DNA of 10,534 bases from an uncultured Lachnospiraceae bacterium (GTDB taxonomy: Bacteria; Bacillota; Clostridia; Lachnospirales; Lachnospiraceae), in assembly GCA_947068385.1 (NCBI GenBank), contig CAMTBF010000082.1:1-10534 (forward strand). The letters run 5' to 3'. The number at the start of each line of letters is the position of its first letter. Within the stretch, counting starts at the first letter, position 1. The notes beneath the pieces were generated by a model. That model was not told the DNA's origin. It was given only the letters and a program-made list of their open reading frames with translations, and did not search any database. Of the stretch, positions 5,869 through 10,534 are shown piece after piece. The position numbers were made by a program, and so were the translations under genes.

Positions 5869-7484
5869 GAAATCAGGAGACTAGGAAGCGGAACGTAGTA
5901 GGACGGCGGCTGGCGGCCCTCGTGGGCTGCATGCTCCTGCTCACCGGCTGCCACGGCTCCAGGGGGCTGGACGCTTTCGTCATGCCGGAGAGCTTCGACA
6001 TGGCGGCAGAGCATGAAATCACCTTCTGGGCCAAGAACGACACCAACAAGACCCAGACCGCCATCTACGAACAGGCCATCGCGGATTTCGAGAAGCTGTA
6101 CCCGAACATCCATGTGAACCTGCGCCTGTATACGGATTACGGGAAAATCTATAACGATGTGATAACGAACATCGCCACCCATACCACGCCCAATGTGTGC
6201 ATCACCTATCCGGACCATATCGCCACCTACCTCACCGGCGTCAACCAGGTCGTCCCGCTGGAGGAGCTGTTCGGTGACGAAAGGTACGGCCTGGGCGGCA
6301 GCGAAGTGAAGTACGACTCCCCCGGGAAGGACGAGATCATACCCCAGTACCTGGAGGAGTGCGCGTTCGGCGGCCATTATTACGCCATCCCCTACATGCG
6401 CTCTACTGAAAGCTGCTATATCAACAAGACCTATGTGGAAAAGCTGGGCTTTCAGCTGCCGGATGCCCTGACATGGGATTTCGTCTGGGAGGTGTCCGAG
6501 GCCGCCATGGCCATGGACGGGGAGGGCAACTACCTGGTGAACGGCCAGAAGGTGCTGATCCCCTTCATCTATAAGTCCACGGACAACATGATGATACAGC
6601 AGATCCGGCAGAAGGGCATAGGATACTCCACCGAGGAGGGGGAGATCCTGCTTTTCTCCGATGCCACCAGAGAGCTGCTGGAGACCATAGCGGAGCACAC
6701 CCGGACAGGGGCCTTCTCCACCTTCAAGGTTTCCAGCTACCCGGCCAACTTCCTGAACGCGGGACAGTGCATCTTCGCCATCGACTCCACCGCGGGCGCC
6801 ACCTGGATGGGATGCGACGCCCCCCTGATAGACATCAGCCCCGACAAGCTGGTGGAATTCGAGACGGAGGTCCTGCCCATCCCCCAGTTCGACCCGGCGA
6901 ATCCCCAGATGATATCCCAGGGCCCCTCGGTGTGCGTCTTTAATAAGGAGGATCCTCAGGAGGTGCTGGCTTCCTGGCTGTTCGCCCAGTATCTGCTGAC
7001 CGACGAGGTGCAGATCGCCTATGCCCAGACGGAAGGGTACGTGCCCGTGACCACCAAGGCCAGGCAGTCGCAGGCGTATCAGGACTATCTCTCCAGAAGC
7101 GGCGAGGACAATGCCCTCCACTACGATGTCAAGATCAAGGCCACGAAGCTCCTGCTGGAGAACGTGGACCACACCTTCGTCACGCCGGTGTTCAACGGCT
7201 CCGCCTCCCTGCGGGACGCCGCGGGCCAGCTGATTGAGGAGACGGTGAAATCCATCCGCCGCTCCCAGACAGTGGACGACGCGTACTACGGGAAGCTTTA
7301 CGAGGACCTGAACGCGCGCTACCATCTGGACCAACTGTCGCGCCAGGACGGCTCCGCCCCGAAGGAGAAAGCCGACCTGGGGCCGCTTCCCAGGCCTGCC
7401 GTACTGCTTCTGGCCGGGCTGGCCGTAGCCTGGGCGCTGATGCTCTTCTATGTGATTTTTGAAAAAACGAGACAAAGGAAATGA
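5865..7484 (+). CDS. Extracellular solute-binding lipoprotein (family 1) with a C-terminal transmembrane helix
   Basis: Substrate-capture subunit of the importer, 539 residues. The N-terminus is a lipoprotein signal: basic residues, a hydrophobic core and lipobox LTGC with lipidated C29. From about residue 51 (EITFWAKNDTNK) it follows the family-1 sugar-binding fold, with AIYEQAIADFEKLYPNI, PNVCITYPDHIATYL and AIPYMRSTESCYINKTYVEKLGF. After the binding domain (ending around 480-490) comes a polar stretch, then a strongly hydrophobic segment at about 512-532 (LLLAGLAVAWALMLFYVIF) and a basic tail EKTRQRK. That is the pattern of a transmembrane helix with a cytoplasmic end. Most such binding proteins are anchored only by lipid and are about 420-450 residues, so the tail is unusual. 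It is the last gene of the operon, whereas binding-protein genes more often come first. The ATG overlaps the permease stop. The substrate is unknown. Confidence 0.92.
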   Translation: MRNQETRKRNVVGRRLAALVGCMLLLTGCHGSRGLDAFVMPESFDMAAEHEITFWAKNDTNKTQTAIYEQAIADFEKLYPNIHVNLRLYTDYGKIYNDVITNIATHTTPNVCITYPDHIATYLTGVNQVVPLEELFGDERYGLGGSEVKYDSPGKDEIIPQYLEECAFGGHYYAIPYMRSTESCYINKTYVEKLGFQLPDALTWDFVWEVSEAAMAMDGEGNYLVNGQKVLIPFIYKSTDNMMIQQIRQKGIGYSTEEGEILLFSDATRELLETIAEHTRTGAFSTFKVSSYPANFLNAGQCIFAIDSTAGATWMGCDAPLIDISPDKLVEFETEVLPIPQFDPANPQMISQGPSVCVFNKEDPQEVLASWLFAQYLLTDEVQIAYAQTEGYVPVTTKARQSQAYQDYLSRSGEDNALHYDVKIKATKLLLENVDHTFVTPVFNGSASLRDAAGQLIEETVKSIRRSQTVDDAYYGKLYEDLNARYHLDQLSRQDGSAPKEKADLGPLPRPAVLLLAGLAVAWALMLFYVIFEKTRQRK

Positions 7485-7577
7485 CATGCCGATAATATGC
7501 CATGGCCATGTCCCCGGTTAAGATTCCGGCGGATGTCCATGCTATTACTATAAATTCATTAAAGGAGGAAATCGATT
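7485..7577 (+). other. Spacer between the transporter operon and pgi, with imperfect dyads
   Basis: The spacer holds GACATG (7483-7488) facing CATGTC (7507-7512), and CATGG (7501-7505) with CCGG (7514-7517) facing CCGG (7525-7528) and CCATG (7537-7541). These could fold into alternative weak hairpins. No T-run follows, so I do not call a terminator, and read-through from the transporter into pgi is plausible. A TATAAA at 7549-7554 lacks a good -35 partner. The AAAGGAGG ribosome-binding site at 7561-7568 serves pgi. Confidence 0.35.
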
Positions 7578-9158
7578 ATGATTACCTGGAAAAATCTGGA
7601 CACTGCGTCCGCATATCAGGAGCTGCTGAAGGTGGCCCCTGTAGACCTGAAAGAGGCAATGGCAGGAGAGGGCGGCGCGGAGCGCGTGAGGAAGTACAGC
7701 GTTCCCATGGCGGCCGGGCTGGCATTCAACTATGCGGCGAAGCAGGTGGACGACAAGGCCCTGGAGGCCTTCGCGAAGCTGGCGGAGGAGATGCAGCTGG
7801 CGGAGAAGTTCGAAGCCCTGTACAACGGCGAAGTGATCAACACCGGCGAGAAGCGCATGGTGCTCCACCACCTGACCCGCGGGCAGTTAGGAGAGCCCGT
7901 GGTGGCTGACGGCGTGGACAAGCGCGGCTTCTACGCGGAGCAGCAGCGAAAGATCGCGGAGCTGGCAAATAAGGTCCACAGCGGCGAGATCGCCAACGCC
8001 GCAGGCGAGAAGTTCACCACGGTAGTCCAGATCGGCATCGGCGGCAGCGACCTGGGCCCCCGGGCCATGTACCTGGCCCTGGAGAACTGGGCCAAGGTGA
8101 ACGATACCTTCAAGATGGAGGCCCGGTTCATCAGCAACGTGGATCCCGACGACGCGGCGGCGGTGCTGAACACCATTGACGTGGCCCATTCCATTTTCGT
8201 GCTGGTATCCAAATCCGGCACCACCCTGGAGACATTGACCAACGAGTCCTTCGTGAAGGACGCCCTGAAGAACGCGGGGCTGGATCCCTCCAGGCATATG
8301 ATCGCCGTCACCAGCGAGACCTCCCCCCTGGCCAAGAGCGACGACTATCTGGCGGCGTTCTTCATGGACGACTACATCGGCGGACGGTTCTCCTCCACCT
8401 CCGGCGTAGGAGGAGCGGTCCTGTCCCTGGCCTTCGGCCCGGAGGTATTCGCCCGGTTCCTGGAGGGCGCGGCAGAGGAAGACAAGCTTGCCTGCAATAG
8501 GGACATCCTGAAGAACCCTGCCATGCTGGATGCCCTGATCGGCGTCTACGAGCGCAATGCATTGGGCTACCAGAATACGGCGGTGCTGCCTTATTCCCAG
8601 GCCCTGAGCCGCTTCCCGGCCCACCTGCAGCAGCTGGACATGGAGTCCAACGGAAAATCCGTGAACCGCTTCGGCGAGCCCGTGAGCTACCCCACAGGCC
8701 CCGTCATCTTCGGCGAGCCCGGCACCAACGGCCAGCATTCCTTCTACCAGCTCCTGCACCAGGGCACGGACATCATCCCCCTGCAGTTCGTGGGCTTTCG
8801 GAAGAACCAGATGGAGCGGGACGTGGTGATCCAGGACAGCACCAGCCAGCAGAAGCTCTGCGCCAACGTGGCGGCCCAGATCGTGGCCTTCGCCTGCGGC
8901 AAGGCCGACGAGAACCGCAACAAGAACTTTGAAGGCGGACGCCCCTCCAGCATCATCGTGGGCGACCAGCTCACCCCTGAGGCCCTGGGCGCGCTGTTGT
9001 CCCACTTCGAGAACAAGGTCATGTACCAGGGCTTCGTCTGGAACATCAACAGCTTCGACCAGGAGGGCGTGCAGCTGGGCAAGGTCCTGGCCAAGAAGGT
9101 GCTGGCCCACGACACGGACGGCGCGCTGAAGGCATACAGCGACCTGCTGGATATCTGA
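7578..9158 (+). CDS. pgi: Glucose-6-phosphate isomerase
   Basis: Cytoplasmic enzyme interconverting glucose 6-phosphate and fructose 6-phosphate, linking glycolysis, gluconeogenesis and the pentose-phosphate route. The 526-residue protein has two SIS-type sugar-isomerase halves. Phosphate and sugar binding is seen in GIGGSDLGP (153-161) and SKSGTT (211-216). The first family signature is DYIGGRFSSTSGVG (R270). The catalytic base is E356 in DMESNGK, the ring-opening histidine is H387 in GTNGQHSFYQLLHQGT, and the C-terminal catalytic lysine is K502 in DQEGVQLGK. These motifs and the length match the long form typified by E. coli (about 549 residues) rather than the ~450-residue B. subtilis form. 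The ATG at 7578 has AAAGGAGG nine bases upstream. It follows the sugar importer by 93 bases with no clear terminator, so co-expression is possible. Confidence 0.97.
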   Translation: MITWKNLDTASAYQELLKVAPVDLKEAMAGEGGAERVRKYSVPMAAGLAFNYAAKQVDDKALEAFAKLAEEMQLAEKFEALYNGEVINTGEKRMVLHHLTRGQLGEPVVADGVDKRGFYAEQQRKIAELANKVHSGEIANAAGEKFTTVVQIGIGGSDLGPRAMYLALENWAKVNDTFKMEARFISNVDPDDAAAVLNTIDVAHSIFVLVSKSGTTLETLTNESFVKDALKNAGLDPSRHMIAVTSETSPLAKSDDYLAAFFMDDYIGGRFSSTSGVGGAVLSLAFGPEVFARFLEGAAEEDKLACNRDILKNPAMLDALIGVYERNALGYQNTAVLPYSQALSRFPAHLQQLDMESNGKSVNRFGEPVSYPTGPVIFGEPGTNGQHSFYQLLHQGTDIIPLQFVGFRKNQMERDVVIQDSTSQQKLCANVAAQIVAFACGKADENRNKNFEGGRPSSIIVGDQLTPEALGALLSHFENKVMYQGFVWNINSFDQEGVQLGKVLAKKVLAHDTDGALKAYSDLLDI

Positions 9159-9212
9159 CCGTATTGACAGGAAACTGCCGCTTTTGTACACGATAACTAT
9201 CACTTTTTACTA

Positions 9213-9240
9213 TTGATTTATTGGAAAATTCTTGTATAAT
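9213..9240 (+). promoter_or_regulatory. Sigma-A-type promoter for the OB-fold lipoprotein gene
   Basis: TTGATT (9213-9218) and a perfect TATAAT (9235-9240) are 16 bases apart, with TG directly before the -10 box, in an AT-rich stretch downstream of pgi. Transcription would start near 9247 and give a leader of about 120 bases before the ATG at 9370. Confidence 0.7.
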
Positions 9241-9261
9241 AATCTTCGATGTATTGAGAAT

Positions 9262-9353
9262 GGAAGAAGGACAGAGCCTTTTTCCGTCAATAATACGCAG
9301 GAAGGACGTTCCGGGAAACGGATAAACCCGGGGAAGCCGGGCATGCGCCTTCC
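9262..9353 (+). promoter_or_regulatory. Structured 5' leader: hairpin plus predicted three-way junction
   Basis: Hand folding gives a first hairpin, GGAAGAAGG (9262-9270) with CCTTTTTCC (9277-9285), with one G-U pair and a 6-base loop. A second element is closed by GGAAGG (9300-9305) with CCTTCC (9348-9353), extended past a bulged A by CG (9307-9308) with CG (9346-9347). Inside it are two hairpins: TCCG (9310-9313) with CGGA (9319-9322), loop GGAAA, and CCCGG (9327-9331) with CCGGG (9337-9341), loop GGAAG. Because GGAAG/AAGG and CCTT/TTCC occur in both elements, mutually exclusive pairings are possible. The closing strand ends 5 bases before the ribosome-binding site. I do not recognise a known riboswitch class. 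Confidence 0.4.
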
Positions 9354-9369
9354 GAAAGAGGAGGATAAC

Positions 9370-10110
9370 ATGAAAAAAATCACATCGTTACTATTGGCGG
9401 CAGTTTTGGTATTTGCCTGTGCGGGCTGCGGCTCCAAGGGAGGCGACACGGACGCCAAGTCCGAGGGCGTCATGACCTACGCGGAGTACGACAGCGCGGC
9501 CCTGGAGTCCCAGGTTGTCATCGAGGCCTATGTCCAGGCGAAGCAGTCCTGGTGGGAGGACAAGGCCACCATTTACGCCCAGGACAAGGAGGGCGGCTAT
9601 TTCATCTACAACATGGCCTGCTCCGAGGAGGACTACGCGAAGCTCACCCCCGGAACCAAGATCAAGGTCACAGGCTACAAGACAGAGTGGTCCGGCGAGG
9701 TGGAGATCGCCGAGGGCGCTACCTTTGAGATTGGAGAGGGGAACTATGTAGCTTCCGCTGAGGATGTCACCTCCCTGCTGGGAAGCGACGACCTGATCAA
9801 GCACCAGAACAAGTTCGTGGCGTTCAAGGGCATGACCGTGGAGGCCAGCAATGACGCGGACGGCAATGACGCAGCGTTCCTTTACAACTGGGACGGCTCC
9901 GGCCAGGAGGGCGACGACCTGTACTTCAATGTCTCCCTGAACGGCAATACATATACCTTCACCGTGGAGTCCTATCTGTGCGACAGCAGCACCGAGGTCT
10001 ACAAGGCGGTGCAGGCCCTGAACATCGGGGACAAGATCGACATGGAGGGCTTCCTGTACTGGTACGAGGGCGTGAATCCCCACATCACTTCCGTGAAGGC
10101 GGCGAAATAG
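9370..10110 (+). CDS. Lipoprotein with two probable OB-fold-like domains, function unknown
   Basis: This 246-residue exported lipoprotein is not a recognised enzyme. The signal peptide MKKITSLLLAAVLVFACAGC gives lipidated C20 (lipobox CAGC; C17 is a weaker alternative), followed by a flexible GSKGGDTDAKSEG linker. Two similar beta-rich units follow. The first is about 47-120 (VVIEAYVQAKQSWW, ATIYAQDKEGGYFIYNM, GTKIKVTGYKTEW). The second is about 138-244 (NKFVAFKGMTVE, DLYFNVSLNGNTYTFTVE, GDKIDMEGFLYWYEG). The pattern of a strand, then a variable loop, then GxxIxVxGxxxWxxG near the end of each unit looks like OB folds of the kind seen in many Clostridia lipoproteins. The ligand is unknown, and no catalytic residues are evident. 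The ATG at 9370 has AGGAGG 5 bases upstream and starts the signal peptide; extending the frame to 9232 would put a promoter and polar residues ahead of it. It is a single-gene unit with its own promoter and terminator. The protein is acidic. Confidence 0.85.
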   Translation: MKKITSLLLAAVLVFACAGCGSKGGDTDAKSEGVMTYAEYDSAALESQVVIEAYVQAKQSWWEDKATIYAQDKEGGYFIYNMACSEEDYAKLTPGTKIKVTGYKTEWSGEVEIAEGATFEIGEGNYVASAEDVTSLLGSDDLIKHQNKFVAFKGMTVEASNDADGNDAAFLYNWDGSGQEGDDLYFNVSLNGNTYTFTVESYLCDSSTEVYKAVQALNIGDKIDMEGFLYWYEGVNPHITSVKAAK

Positions 10111-10137
10111 CCGGATCCGGACAGCATGATATTCCTG

Positions 10138-10184
10138 AAAAGACAGCCAGTCAACGTTTTTCGCTGACATGGCTGTCTTTTTTT
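10138..10184 (+). terminator. Strong intrinsic terminator after the OB-fold lipoprotein gene
   Basis: AGACAGCCA (10141-10149) pairs with TGGCTGTCT (10170-10178). An inner GTCA (10150-10153) pairs with TGAC (10165-10168) across one bulged A. A run of seven T residues follows at 10178-10184. The A residues at 10138-10140 extend the stem into the T-run. It lies 28 bases after the stop codon. Confidence 0.93.
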
Positions 10185-10263
10185 CTGGTTCTGCGGGCTG
10201 TTCCTGTGCCTGATGGCTCCCTGCTGTTACAAAAAGTCCATATCCGATTTAATGTTTTCTTTA

Positions 10264-10292
10264 TTTACCATGGTTTCATTTATGTGTATACT
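10264..10292 (+). promoter_or_regulatory. Sigma-A-type promoter for the sensor gene
   Basis: TATACT (10287-10292) is preceded by TG and lies 17 bases after TTTACC (10264-10269), a partial -35 match, in an AT-rich stretch between the terminator and the ribosome-binding site at 10313-10319. The leader would be about 30 bases. Confidence 0.55.
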
Positions 10293-10327
10293 GATTGATG
10301 ATGCAGTGCACAAAGGAGGCGGAATGT

Positions 10328-10534
10328 ATGGGCGGGAAGCGGTACGGAACGGTTTTCTATAAACTGGAATTGTTTTTCATCCTGGCGGGCGTTCTGCCGA
10401 TTGCCGTTCTGGGCATGTATATGTACAATCATATCAATAAGTTGGGCCGACAGGAACTGATGTACTCTTATGAGCTGCTTACATCCCAGTACCTGGGAGC
10501 GGTACAGGAAAAGATGGCGCAGTACGAGGCAAGC
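10328..10534 (+). CDS. Membrane sensor protein, probably YesM-type histidine kinase, N-terminal part
   Basis: The frame from the ATG at 10328 stays open to the window edge for 69 residues. A basic start (MGGKRYGTVFYK) is followed by a hydrophobic helix at about 13-32 (ELFFILAGVLPIAVLGMYMY). A helical, polar segment rich in Q, E and Y (NKLGRQELMYSYELLTSQYLG) then presumably faces outside the cell. The helix containing LPI, followed by this kind of extracellular coil, is typical of the first transmembrane segment of YesM-like sensor kinases with dCache domains. A methyl-accepting protein or another sensor is possible. AAGGAGG at 10313-10319 lies 8 bases upstream. A second ATG at 10324 runs into a stop after 12 codons, so 10328 is the start. 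Kinase domain and partner regulator, if present, lie beyond the window. Confidence 0.65.
   Translation, partial: MGGKRYGTVFYKLELFFILAGVLPIAVLGMYMYNHINKLGRQELMYSYELLTSQYLGAVQEKMAQYEAS

Noticed and set aside
5694..7487. Reverse-strand open frame of about 597 codons opposite the solute-binding protein gene
   Set aside because: Composition is typical of antisense to GC-rich codons (rich in G, L, H, Q, V), no recognisable domain is present, and the + strand gene is well supported.
7483..7541. Dyads between the transporter operon and pgi as a terminator
   Set aside because: Stems are short or interrupted, several pairings compete, and no T-run follows.
9164..9192. Perfect TTGACA just after pgi as a promoter
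   Set aside because: At 17 bases the -10 position reads TACACG, a poor match. The TTGATT/TATAAT pair downstream is far better.
7887..9203. Reverse-strand open frame of about 438 codons opposite pgi
   Set aside because: Antisense shadow of a strongly conserved enzyme with all catalytic residues on the + strand.
9232..9369. Upstream extension of the lipoprotein gene to an ATG at 9232
   Set aside because: It would overlap the TATAAT box and bury the signal peptide. The ATG at 9370 has an AGGAGG site and begins a canonical lipoprotein signal.
1..10534. CRISPR array, tRNA or rRNA genes, insertion sequences, prophage or anti-phage defence operon
   Set aside because: No regularly spaced repeats, cloverleaf sequences, transposase motifs or phage genes were seen. 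The only mobile-type element is the damaged MntA-HepT module.

Overview
The window looks like chromosomal DNA of a fairly GC-rich member of the Clostridia, most likely Lachnospiraceae. This rests on the MiaB sequence (its N-terminal extension and FGCQMNARDSEKL stretch), strong AGGAGG-type ribosome-binding sites, UgpC-type ABC transporter genes and acidic lipoproteins. The assignment comes from family recognition, not a search. All genes I can support lie on the + strand. The long reverse-strand open frames are shadows of GC-rich coding sequence.

Layout. (1) 1-2427: the end of a small helix-turn-helix protein, then miaB starting directly after its stop codon, then tcdA. MiaB and TcdA both modify position 37 of tRNA anticodon loops. 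(2) 2422-2836: an AT-richer patch with an intact MntA-type minimal nucleotidyltransferase (antitoxin). It overlaps by ATGA what is left of its HepT (HEPN RNase) partner. The toxin gene has lost its middle: only the first ~13 codons and the last ~18 codons remain, in different frames. (3) 2918-7484: a carbohydrate-type ABC importer operon in the order ATPase, permease, permease, solute-binding lipoprotein. The binding protein carries an unusual C-terminal transmembrane helix in addition to its N-terminal lipid anchor. (4) 7578-9158: pgi, glucose-6-phosphate isomerase of the long (E. coli-like) form, with its own strong ribosome-binding site and possibly on the transporter transcript. (5) 9213-10184: a self-contained unit of promoter, GC-rich structured 5' leader (a 9-bp hairpin followed by a predicted three-way junction), a lipoprotein with two probable OB-fold-like domains, and a strong intrinsic terminator. 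(6) 10264-10534: a promoter and the start of a membrane sensor protein, probably a YesM-type histidine kinase, cut by the window edge.

How the parts fit. The importer plus Pgi suggests uptake of a sugar or sugar derivative feeding hexose-phosphate metabolism. The substrate is not readable from the sequence, and no glycoside hydrolase or transporter regulator lies within the window. Most of the region is ordinary housekeeping. The items worth a second look are the deleted HepT toxin beside an intact antitoxin, the unassigned structured leader at 9262-9353, the doubly anchored solute-binding protein, and the inverted repeat framing the ribosome-binding site of the antitoxin gene.
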